IMG/VR virus record: IMGVR_UViG_3300032322_001355
Coordinates: 1 to 33,751 of that record
DNA from: a virus
DNA length: 33,751 nt
Reading direction: 5' to 3' (one strand)
The position numbers and the translations under genes were made by a program. Below the pieces are notes generated by a model, which was given only the letters and a program-made list of their open reading frames with translations, searched no databases and was not told where the DNA came from. This document shows, in pieces, positions 15,206 through 21,641 of the stretch; position 1 is the stretch's first letter; each line of letters starts with the position of its first letter.

Positions 15206-16795
15206 TTAATAAGATTTTTTATAACTTTTTTTCATATTGACTTTTTTCCAACTATAAAATGTATTCCAGGCAATATTGATTGCTGCCTTAACATCTGTTT
15301 CGGAAAGCGATGCAGCATTGATTTTGTAATTAAAATTTAAAATATAAATATAATTTATTAAATCAGTATTTTTTTGATGCCATACATAGTTTGATAACTC
15401 CTTTAATACCTTAGCTTCAAAAATATGCTTAACCCAAAAATCTTGATATCCTTTCATTTCCTTATACTGCCAATGTTCTTCCAAGGTTTTACAATCTTTT
15501 AGTTCTTTTACCTTAGCTCCTTGATGGATATTCAAGAAATCATCCAGTGACCTTTCATCTTTGACAGCAATGCCCTGGACAGTTTTCAACTCACGTTTTT
15601 TCTTCTCATTTATCAATCCGCACTTCGGACAGCACTCCTCAGACTTCTCATACACAAAGTAACAGCCTTCACAAGTGTAATACTCCTCATTCTCTTCCTC
15701 CTGCTTTTTCTTCTTCCTCTTTTTCTTCATTCCTTCCAATGACCAGTCTCTTTGCGTCAATGGGTGCTGATGTCTGCCAATGTTACCAACGTGATCTAAT
15801 ATGATGCACTTATCTTTGCCCTCACAAGGTCTCAATCCACGGCCGACTATTTGTAAGTACAATGCCATCGACATCGTTGGTCGGCATAAACCTACAACAG
15901 CCACAGCAGGAATATCTGTACCCTCGCTTATCAAATCACAGAATGTTACTACATTGATACTTCTATCCGCAAGACCTTTGAATATTCGCTCAACTTCTTC
16001 ATCTTTCAGCTCACCGTGAACAGCCTCAGAGGTGTATCCTGCCGACCTGAACTTCTCCGCCAACTTTTTGGACTCTGCAATACTGACGCAACTGTATATT
16101 GCAGGTTCTCCAGGTGCGAGTTTTGTGTATTCCTTTACAGCATCACCAACTAAACCCGATTGCTCAATCAACTTGTTTACTTCGCTTTTATTGTATTCTC
16201 CGTGCTTGTCGAGCTTCACATTCTCCAATCCTTTAAGATTCTTGAACGTATAATAATCAGGCATCACCAAATTACCCATCTTGACCAGTTCCGCAGGCGT
16301 TGGACCCAATATCATATCCTGGAAGATATCTCCAAGACCTTGGCCATCGGTTCTTATTGGTGTAGCTGTAACTCCAAGTGTATAGACTTCGGAATAATAA
16401 TCCAATATTGCTTTCCACGTTCCTGCATTACTATGGTGCGCCTCATCGACAATAATCAGATCAGGTACCGGAACATCAGACAATCTGTTCTTCAAGGTCT
16501 GCACACTACAAATCTGTGCAGGTAAGTAGTATTGTTTCTGATATCCTCCTGCAATAATTCCGTGCCTAAGATTGTACTTTTTGCATCGCTCAGAGATTTG
16601 CCTAACAAGGTTCTTTTTATGCACCAGGAAGAACACAGTCTTACCCATTGACATCGCTCTTTCTGCTATGTATATAAAGGTCTCAGTCTTGCCTCCACCT
16701 GTTGCAAGTACATACAGCACTCTTTTATTCTTTTTGAGGCTGTTACGGATGCCATTCACACCATCTTGCTGATATGGCCTAAGATTTACGCTCAT
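15206..16795 (-). CDS. SF2 DEAD/DEAH-box helicase with zinc-ribbon insert
   Basis: 529 aa from ATG 16793-16795; an upstream start at 16843 would lie inside the HTH gene. Motif I is ATGGGKT (31-37), motif II DEAH (117-120), motif III-like GVTATP (141-146), and motif VI QIVGRGLRP near 320. A four-cysteine ribbon CEGC...CPKCG lies around residues 385-410 after a very basic stretch. This is the UvrB/RecQ/Type-III-restriction-like helicase group common in phage replication modules. It would unwind DNA, possibly at recombination or replication forks. It overlaps the HTH repressor gene by 17 nt, so the two are co-transcribed from the divergent promoter at 17031-17038. Confidence 0.88.
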   Translation of the reverse strand: MSVNLRPYQQDGVNGIRNSLKKNKRVLYVLATGGGKTETFIYIAERAMSMGKTVFFLVHKKNLVRQISERCKKYNLRHGIIAGGYQKQYYLPAQICSVQTLKNRLSDVPVPDLIIVDEAHHSNAGTWKAILDYYSEVYTLGVTATPIRTDGQGLGDIFQDMILGPTPAELVKMGNLVMPDYYTFKNLKGLENVKLDKHGEYNKSEVNKLIEQSGLVGDAVKEYTKLAPGEPAIYSCVSIAESKKLAEKFRSAGYTSEAVHGELKDEEVERIFKGLADRSINVVTFCDLISEGTDIPAVAVVGLCRPTMSMALYLQIVGRGLRPCEGKDKCIILDHVGNIGRHQHPLTQRDWSLEGMKKKRKKKKQEEENEEYYTCEGCYFVYEKSEECCPKCGLINEKKKRELKTVQGIAVKDERSLDDFLNIHQGAKVKELKDCKTLEEHWQYKEMKGYQDFWVKHIFEAKVLKELSNYVWHQKNTDLINYIYILNFNYKINAASLSETDVKAAINIAWNTFYSWKKVNMKKSYKKSY

Positions 16796-16991
16796 CGATA
16801 TATTTTTTAAGGTTAGCATCCTCTTGTTTTCCAAGTTCTTCATTAATGCGATCTAAATACATAAGCGTTTGTGGTTCAACTCTGCTCCACTTATCCAAGG
16901 TCTGTTTGTGGATTCCTGTTCTACGGCACAACTCACGGATGCTGATGCCTGCACGTTCTGCTCGCTCTTTGATTTTTTGGTAAGTCTTCAT
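16779..16991 (-). CDS. Cro/XRE-family HTH repressor candidate
   Basis: 70 aa. Residues about 14-36 (ISIRELCRRTGIHKQTLDKWSR) form a classic XRE helix-turn-helix. There is no extra ligand or protease-cleavage domain, so it is Cro-sized. It lies directly beside operator copy 4, in the divergent region between this gene and the exonuclease, the classic place for an autoregulated phage repressor. The same palindrome recurs at three other early control regions, so one regulator probably governs all. The leader lacks the AACTACCAA motif, unlike other first genes. A lysogeny repressor is possible but no integrase is seen. Confidence 0.8.
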   Translation of the reverse strand: MKTYQKIKERAERAGISIRELCRRTGIHKQTLDKWSRVEPQTLMYLDRINEELGKQEDANLKKYIDERKS

Positions 16992-17030
16992 TTTTTTTTA
17001 AGATTTTTGAAAAAATATTGTTTAATAGTG

Positions 17031-17058
17031 CAAATGTAATAATATTTTATTATCTTTG
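17031..17058. promoter_or_regulatory. Divergent promoters sharing operator copy 4
   Basis: TAATAATATTTTATTA (17037-17052) is flanked by CAAATGTA (17031-17038, TACATTTG on the minus strand) and TATCTTTG (17051-17058, plus strand). Both fit TAnnTTTG, giving back-to-back -7 boxes for the HTH gene and for the exonuclease. One bound dimer would cover both. Clear TTTG -33 boxes are not seen. Confidence 0.75.
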
Positions 17059-17086
17059 TGTAACAATTCGTTAAAATTTTAAAAAT

Positions 17087-17095
17087 AACTACCAA
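17087..17095 (+). promoter_or_regulatory. AACTACCAA leader motif
   Basis: Plus-strand 9-mer whose last A is the first base of the exonuclease ATG (AACTACCAATG). It pairs over 10 nt with the hairpin loop at 18768-18777. Confidence 0.7.
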
Positions 17096-17856
17096 TGACA
17101 AATCAAGAGTATCACTCAAAAACAGATTTTTTAAGCAAAAGCTTACTTGATCAGATTCGCAAATCTCCTGCTCACTTTCAGGCCTATATTAACGGTCAGA
17201 AAAAAGAAGCTACTTCAGCAATGAACTTCGGAAGCCTTGTGCATTCTGTACTATTCGACCAGGATAACTTCGCAATTATGCCGACCTGTGACCGCAGAAC
17301 CAAGGAAGGTAAACTTCTTTATGAGGCATTCTTACAAGATGCTCAAGGTAAGGAACTATTGGTTACTGAAGAACAGCACGAACAAGCACTTCTTATCGCT
17401 CAGTCTATTGCCAAGCATCCAAAAGCAGCAGCACTCCTTTCTTCAGAAGGTATTGCAGAAGCCCCGGTATTCGGACAGCTCGAAGGTGTTAACTTCAAAT
17501 GTAAACCCGATTTTTTCAATACCAAGTTTAACGTAGTGGTTGACCTTAAAACAACTACAGACAGCTCACCTTCTGAATTTTCAAAGTCTGTGTGGAATTA
17601 TCGTTACCACGTGCAGGCGGCAATTTATATGGACTTGACCAATGCAAAAAGGTTCTTCTTCATTGCAGTAGAAAAAGAAGCTCCGTTCAATGTTGAGGTG
17701 TACGAACTTGATGATGAATCCATCAGCATCGGAAGAGCAGCATATCTCGCAGATATCGAAACCTACAAAAAATGTGTCGAAACAAACAACTGGCACGGTT
17801 ACACAGAAGAACCTGCAATTCACGTTATCTCACTTCCATCTTGGGCAAAAAAATAA
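17095..17856 (+). CDS. RecE-like PD-(D/E)XK exonuclease
   Basis: 253 aa. N-terminal SKTDFLSKSLLDQIRKSPAHFQAY and MNFGSLVHSVLFDQ are the usual opening of RecE/DUF3799-type nucleases. The catalytic core is CKPDFFN (Asp) followed by VVVDLKTT (D-x-K), then YHVQAAIYMDL with the QxxxY helix. It would resect double-stranded ends 5' to 3' and hand ssDNA to the annealing protein encoded next. The 26-nt gap to the next gene contains another leader motif. Early expression is implied by operator copy 4 just upstream. Confidence 0.85.
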   Translation: MTNQEYHSKTDFLSKSLLDQIRKSPAHFQAYINGQKKEATSAMNFGSLVHSVLFDQDNFAIMPTCDRRTKEGKLLYEAFLQDAQGKELLVTEEQHEQALLIAQSIAKHPKAAALLSSEGIAEAPVFGQLEGVNFKCKPDFFNTKFNVVVDLKTTTDSSPSEFSKSVWNYRYHVQAAIYMDLTNAKRFFFIAVEKEAPFNVEVYELDDESISIGRAAYLADIETYKKCVETNNWHGYTEEPAIHVISLPSWAKK

Positions 17857-17871
17857 TTCTTAATCTTAAAT

Positions 17872-17880
17872 AACTACCAA
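17872..17880 (+). promoter_or_regulatory. AACTACCAA leader motif
   Basis: Plus-strand 9-mer 2 bases before the ATG of the annealing protein gene (AACTACCAACAATG). It is complementary over 9 nt to the hairpin loop at 18769-18777. Confidence 0.7.
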
Positions 17881-17882
17881 CA

Positions 17883-18410
17883 ATGTCAAACATCACAAAA
17901 CTTCCAACATTCCAAGATCTGATTACAGATACACAGGAATCTCTTAAACAAAATGCACTTACTGTACTCCTAAATCAAGACCCTCCGAAGAGTTGGCTTG
18001 TAACACATCCGATGATTAAGGGGTATAATTACCTATCAATTGAGAAAATTGAGTACCTTTTAACACGAATTTTTACAAAATGGTGGGTAGAAGTAAAATC
18101 AGTACAAATCGTCGCAAACAGCGTCTGTGTCACGGTTAGACTCTTTGTAACAAACCCAATTACAGGAGAAACAGAATGGCAAGATGGAATTGGTGCTGCT
18201 CCAATACAAACAGACAAGGGTTCGGGCGCAACTGATTGGAACTCAGTTAAAACCGATGGTGTTCAGAAGGCTGCACCTGCTGCTGAAAGTTACGCAATAA
18301 AAGACGCAGCAGAGAAATTTGGTAAGATTTTTGGGCGTGATGTGAGCCGAAAAACAACGATGGATTACAACTCGTTACTGAAAAAAAGCGATTTTAACGA
18401 GCAGATTTAG
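17883..18410 (+). CDS. Rad52/Sak-like single-strand annealing protein
   Basis: 175 aa. The pattern YNYLSIEKIEYLLTRIF, a strand pair (VKSVQIVANSVCVTVRLFV), WQDGIGAAPIQ, and a C-terminal helix (AAPAAESYAIKDAAEKFGKIFGRDV) fits Rad52-superfamily annealing proteins of phages, which commonly follow RecE-type exonucleases. It would anneal complementary ssDNA during phage recombination and concatemer formation. ERF or RecT families are alternatives. An intrinsic terminator follows at 18430. Confidence 0.75.
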   Translation: MSNITKLPTFQDLITDTQESLKQNALTVLLNQDPPKSWLVTHPMIKGYNYLSIEKIEYLLTRIFTKWWVEVKSVQIVANSVCVTVRLFVTNPITGETEWQDGIGAAPIQTDKGSGATDWNSVKTDGVQKAAPAAESYAIKDAAEKFGKIFGRDVSRKTTMDYNSLLKKSDFNEQI

Positions 18411-18429
18411 TGTGTTAATAGTTTGTGTT

Positions 18430-18461
18430 AGAGTGCCTTATGTCGGGGCACTCTTTTTTTT
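18430..18461 (+). terminator. Rho-independent terminator after recombination genes
   Basis: AGAGTGCC (18430-18437) pairs with GGCACTCT (18447-18454), followed by a T run to 18461. This is a strong canonical terminator that isolates the recombination operon from the non-coding region to its right. Confidence 0.9.
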
Positions 18462-18466
18462 GCCCT

Positions 18467-18685
18467 TGTAACAACTTTAAAAAGCCGTTACAGGTTTTGA
18501 TACACTTAACTCATTGATATTCAATCTTTGTAACAATGTAACGATTGTAACGGGAAAATATATTCATATATAAGAACACTATTATACTATTATATATACA
18601 TACATAATACCTGTTACATCTGTTACATTGTTACAATATAGTATTAGTCGATATTTCAATGTAACAAAAATGTAACACTTGTAAC
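18467..18685. other. Candidate replication origin: eleven TGTAAC iterons around an AT-rich core
   Basis: TGTAAC occurs forward at 18467, 18529, 18537, 18546, 18660, 18671 and 18680. It occurs reversed (GTTACA) at 18487, 18613, 18622 and 18630. The triplets at 18529-18551 and 18613-18635 are mirror images (spacings 8, 9 and 9, 8) flanking about 60 bp of nearly pure A/T, like a DNA unwinding element between initiator sites. There is no ORF here. No initiator gene is recognisable, so the binding protein is unknown. Multi-site transcriptional control is the alternative. Confidence 0.6.
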
Positions 18686-18710
18686 ACTTCATTTTTTAGA
18701 AAAAAAAACA

Positions 18711-18718
18711 TATTTTTG
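18711..18718 (+). promoter_or_regulatory. Candidate rightward promoter box
   Basis: TATTTTTG fits TAnnTTTG but no clear TTTG lies 19-21 bp upstream. It lies between the iterons and the hairpin. The longer context ACATATTTTTGCAGT matches ACATTTTTTTGCACT upstream of the head operon (1452-1466) at 13 of 15 positions, so both could be late promoters. Initiation near 18725 would produce the hairpin RNA at 18758. Confidence 0.4.
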
Positions 18719-18724
18719 CAGTGC

Positions 18725-18792
18725 TTTTGTAAGCAGGGTTTTTTAGTTTGTCTCTCAGGGGAAGGTTATTGGTAGTTTCCTTCCCCGATTTT
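18725..18792 (+). ncRNA. Hairpin RNA candidate with loop antisense to early leaders
   Basis: GGGGAAGG (18758-18765) pairs with CCTTCCCC (18779-18786) as a perfect 8-bp stem with a 13-nt loop TTATTGGTAGTTT. TTGGTAGTT in the loop is the exact complement of AACTACCAA found before eight early genes. A short T tract (GATTTTA) follows, so the hairpin may also terminate transcription and leave a short RNA. Outer boundaries are approximate and inferred from the promoter box and T tract. Alternatives are a plain leader terminator or a packaging signal next to the terminase genes. Confidence 0.5.
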
Positions 18793-18901
18793 AAAAAAGC
18801 CGATTTAAGACACTTTTATTTCTTTTTGATAGTAGAGTACCACTTTGGAAAGAAAATTGAACGTAGGTACTAAAGAATGATAAATAAACATATTTTAACT
18901 T

Positions 18902-19255
18902 ATGCCTTTCGAACCTGGAAACAATCTGAGCAAAGGTAGACCAAAGGGAGCGATAAACAAAACCACTTCCGAAACAAAAGCCTTCCTTGCACGAATATCA
19001 AATAAACTCGGTCAACGTATCGAGGAAGACCTGGACTTAATGGATCCCAAAGACCGGGTAAAGATTTGGCTTGAACTACAGGAATACTTAATACCAAAGC
19101 TAAGCCGCACCGAAATTACTGGCGAAGATGGTGGAATGATAGAGATACAACAAACCTTAAAACTCGAAAACCTTGGCATTGATCAACTCAGAGACCTTGA
19201 ACGAATTGCTGAACTTGCAGCGTATTCGCCAACTGATAGCAGCGAAGGACTTTAA
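18902..19255 (+). CDS. Terminase small subunit / DUF5681-like protein
   Basis: 117 aa. The N-terminus FEPGNNLSKGRPKGAINKTT is the DUF5681-type DNA-binding motif found immediately before phage large terminases. It is followed by a helical body (KAFLARISNKLGQRIEEDL) and an acidic C-terminus. It is expected to recognise the packaging site and recruit the large subunit. It opens the rightward packaging/tail operon and overlaps the large terminase reading frame by 59-83 nt depending on the start chosen. Confidence 0.75.
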   Translation: MPFEPGNNLSKGRPKGAINKTTSETKAFLARISNKLGQRIEEDLDLMDPKDRVKIWLELQEYLIPKLSRTEITGEDGGMIEIQQTLKLENLGIDQLRDLERIAELAAYSPTDSSEGL

Positions 19256-20615
19256 GCGGTTTGTTTCTCATACCAAGCCTGACTACCAATTCTCCTGGCA
19301 TCACAATCTGCTCATTGACTATCTGCAAAAGTTTGCGGAAGGTAAGATTCGGAAGTTGATGGTGTTTATGCCACCACAGCACGGAAAGTCTGAGCTTACA
19401 TCGAGAAGGCTTCCTGCTTATTTGCTTGGCATAAATCCGAAACTGAAGATTGTCGGATGCTCATATTCTGCCGATCTAAGTCGAAGCTTTAATCGAGATG
19501 TGCAACGCATAATGGATGATGAGGTTTATATCGATATCTTCCCGAACTCCAGGTTAAACTCTTCGAACATCAGGACATCTGCCAAAGGTAGCTACCTTCG
19601 AAATGCCGACATCTTTGAGATTGTCGAAAATGTTGGATTCTATAAGTCCGTTGGTGTTGGTGGATCGCTCACAGGAACACCAGTTGACATTGGCATCATT
19701 GATGACCCGGTAAAAGATGTTGTTGAGGCAAACAGTATGACATATCGTGCGAGGGTTTGGGATTGGTACAACGGTGTTTTTTCTACTCGATTGCATAATA
19801 ACTCCCAAGTGTTGATTACTCAAACAAGGTGGCACGAGGATGACCTTAGTGGTAGAATCCTGAAGCAGAAAGATGCACACGAGTGGACAGTCTTAACGCT
19901 TCCAGGTATCCTGATGACAGCCGACAAAAGGCAAGATGATCCGAGGAATATTGGAGAAGCTTTATGGCCCGAAAGGCACAGTCTTGAAAAACTGCAAAAG
20001 TTCCAAGACAATTCCCCAAGGTTGTTTCAAGCTATGTATCAGCAAGACCCAAAACCGTTCGAAGGTGGTTTGGTGTACCCAAGATGGAATGCCATTGATG
20101 AGGCAGAATACAGACAGATTGGCATTGAGCCGATTTACGGATTGGACTTTGGTTACAGCACCAGTCCTGCTGCATTTGTGGAGATAAAGTTGGATATGGA
20201 AAACAGAAAGATTTACATTAAGCAGCTGATTTACAAACGTGGAATGGGTATTGATGAACTTGGCACCGAGATAAACCGAACTATCCAAACGAGCAGAGGC
20301 AAGATAATTGCGGATTCTGCCGACCCGATCTTGATTGACCATCTCAGAGGCAAGCACAAGTTGAACGTACACAAGGCCGACAAAGGCAAGGACAGTATCT
20401 CCTATGGCATATCAGCTATTAACGAGTTCGAACTGATTGTTACCAAAGAGAGTAAGGATATTGCCATTGAGCTTTCGAACTACCGATACAAAGAAGATGC
20501 CGATGGTAACCCATTGGATGAAGCCATAAAAGAATTTGACCACAGTTTGGATGCGATGCGCTATGCTGTTACATCTGTAATCTCAAAGAAAAACAATAAA
20601 TTTATATTATTATGA
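19173..20615 (+). CDS. Terminase large subunit
   Basis: 480 aa with TTG start at 19173; TTG at 19197 (MNELLNLQ) is an equal alternative, and no ATG precedes the ATPase motif. The ATPase has Walker A MPPQHGKS (66-73) and Walker B IGIIDDP (173-179). The nuclease domain has GLDFGYS with Asp325, ADSADP, and a final DHSLDAMRYAV. Family knowledge: it cleaves concatemers and pumps DNA through the portal. The 5' end overlaps the small subunit gene in another frame, so coupled translation or a frameshift-made fusion is possible. The portal is encoded far away, at 5345. Confidence 0.92.
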   Translation: MALINSETLNELLNLQRIRQLIAAKDFKRFVSHTKPDYQFSWHHNLLIDYLQKFAEGKIRKLMVFMPPQHGKSELTSRRLPAYLLGINPKLKIVGCSYSADLSRSFNRDVQRIMDDEVYIDIFPNSRLNSSNIRTSAKGSYLRNADIFEIVENVGFYKSVGVGGSLTGTPVDIGIIDDPVKDVVEANSMTYRARVWDWYNGVFSTRLHNNSQVLITQTRWHEDDLSGRILKQKDAHEWTVLTLPGILMTADKRQDDPRNIGEALWPERHSLEKLQKFQDNSPRLFQAMYQQDPKPFEGGLVYPRWNAIDEAEYRQIGIEPIYGLDFGYSTSPAAFVEIKLDMENRKIYIKQLIYKRGMGIDELGTEINRTIQTSRGKIIADSADPILIDHLRGKHKLNVHKADKGKDSISYGISAINEFELIVTKESKDIAIELSNYRYKEDADGNPLDEAIKEFDHSLDAMRYAVTSVISKKNNKFILL

Positions 20616-20854
20616 TTAACGCTAAGGATATGAAAACGCATCTTGACCTGATGATTGGTGAGGTCGAAGAGAAGACAGAAAGATGGAGCTTACAGACAAG
20701 GCAGCTGCTCAACAACTTGGTTGCAGCTCGCAGGATATGTGAGCGCATCATCACAGACCAGTCCATCCTGGATAAGCAGGGCAAGGAATATTTTCAGCAT
20801 TCCATTCCGGCAGAAAAGAAACAGATTAAAATCAGCAAACCAAAAGCGAAATGA
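20612..20854 (+). CDS. Hypothetical protein
   Basis: 80 aa, helical and charged (MKTHLDLMIGEVEEKTERWSLQTRQLLNNLVAARRICERII), ending in a Lys-rich tail. Not recognised. It overlaps terminase and the chaperone gene by 4 nt each. Position between packaging and tail assembly genes suggests a structural accessory. Confidence 0.6.
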   Translation: MINAKDMKTHLDLMIGEVEEKTERWSLQTRQLLNNLVAARRICERIITDQSILDKQGKEYFQHSIPAEKKQIKISKPKAK

Positions 20855-21483
20855 TTGACATCAAGATTGATGGTATCAAATACCAACTGCCAAAACTTAG
20901 CGAGATAAGCATCAGTCGCTTCATTGATTATTTGGAGTTCATAGACAAATATGAACCTGATGAGGAGGAAAAGAATATGCTTGTTTGGCTGAAGTTTTAC
21001 ACCAAGCACATTGCATTTTGGACTGGTGCCGATGAGAAGCTGATACGCAAGTGTAAAGCTGAAGATATTTCAGGAGTTTACGCTGTTCATCAAAATTATT
21101 TGTCACCAGTTGAAAATAAGACATATAATTGCTTTGAAATATCGGGAGAAATATACTATCTTCCGCTGCGATTTATGCAGGAAAGTACAATTGAGGACTT
21201 TGCAGAGGCGAATGAGTATGAGAAGCAGTTGGCTGATTTGCTGAATGGTCATTACAGAGTATTGCCAAAAGTAGCAGCGGTTATTTGCAGAAAGGAGGAT
21301 GAGGGTTTTGATGATTACAAGGTTGAAGAGCGAGCCAAGTTATTTGAAAGTGAATTGAGTGCCGATGATTTATTTCAGGTAGGTTTTTTTTTGCAGAGAC
21401 AAAGCGAGAAATTGCAGAAAAATTTGCAAATTTATACGATGAGCCAGACGCTCGGAGCCTTAAAGCAGGTGTCAAAGACTTGA
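20851..21483 (+). CDS. Tail assembly chaperone, zero-frame product
   Basis: 210 aa. The N-terminal region (MIDIKIDGIKYQLPKLSEISISRFIDYLEFIDKYEPDEEE) fits tail assembly chaperones of Bacteroidota siphophages. A nine-T run at 21384-21392 lies in codons GGT TTT TTT TTG near the end, where a -1 slip would continue the protein to 21641. Such a short/long pair is the hallmark of lambda G/GT-type chaperones that coat the tape measure. It overlaps the 80-aa gene by 4 nt. Confidence 0.7.
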   Translation: MIDIKIDGIKYQLPKLSEISISRFIDYLEFIDKYEPDEEEKNMLVWLKFYTKHIAFWTGADEKLIRKCKAEDISGVYAVHQNYLSPVENKTYNCFEISGEIYYLPLRFMQESTIEDFAEANEYEKQLADLLNGHYRVLPKVAAVICRKEDEGFDDYKVEERAKLFESELSADDLFQVGFFLQRQSEKLQKNLQIYTMSQTLGALKQVSKT

Positions 21484-21641
21484 TTGAACCTTATGGGTGG
21501 TTTGCGACATTTGTAACTTTGGCAAATGGTGACATCCTGAAGATAAAAGAAGCTGCAAAGTTACCGTTGTACACGGCATTTGCGTTTTTGAGCCTTAAAG
21601 CTGCACAGAATGAGTACGAATCTAATATGATGAAACAATGA
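20851..21641 (+). CDS. Tail assembly chaperone, -1 frameshift product
   Basis: Predicted 263 aa: 180 codons in frame, then 83 in the -1 frame after slippage on T TTT TTT (21384-21390). The extension contains EPYGWFATFVTLANGDILKIKEAAKLPLYTAF, which looks like a conserved domain rather than random sequence. Its stop overlaps the next ATG (21638), the tight spacing expected for a real gene. Without it, 21484-21637 would be unexplained. A lost T in sequencing (ten rather than nine) would make one uninterrupted gene instead. Confidence 0.65.
21384..21390 (+). promoter_or_regulatory. Putative -1 ribosomal frameshift slippery site
   Basis: T TTT TTT in the zero frame of the chaperone gene, inside a nine-T run followed by GCAG. 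It matches the X XXY YYZ slippery form. Downstream structure was not evaluated. Confidence 0.6.

Larger units (their letters stand above)
18687..18901. other. Non-coding leader region before the packaging operon
   Basis: About 215 bp with no ORF, between the last iteron and the small terminase gene. It holds the promoter-like TATTTTTG, the hairpin at 18758-18786 and an unstructured AT-rich leader from 18790. I see no further repeat. Adjacent terminase genes make this a candidate location for a packaging site as well. Confidence 0.5.

Noticed and set aside
18601-18660. CRISPR-like or IS-end repeats in the iteron region
   Set aside because: The repeats are only 6-7 bp with mixed orientation and no regular spacers, which fits protein-binding iterons, not CRISPR or IS ends.
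18480-18700. DnaA boxes or tRNA genes in the non-coding region
   Set aside because: No TTATCCACA-like sequences and no cloverleaf or acceptor CCA region could be found by eye.
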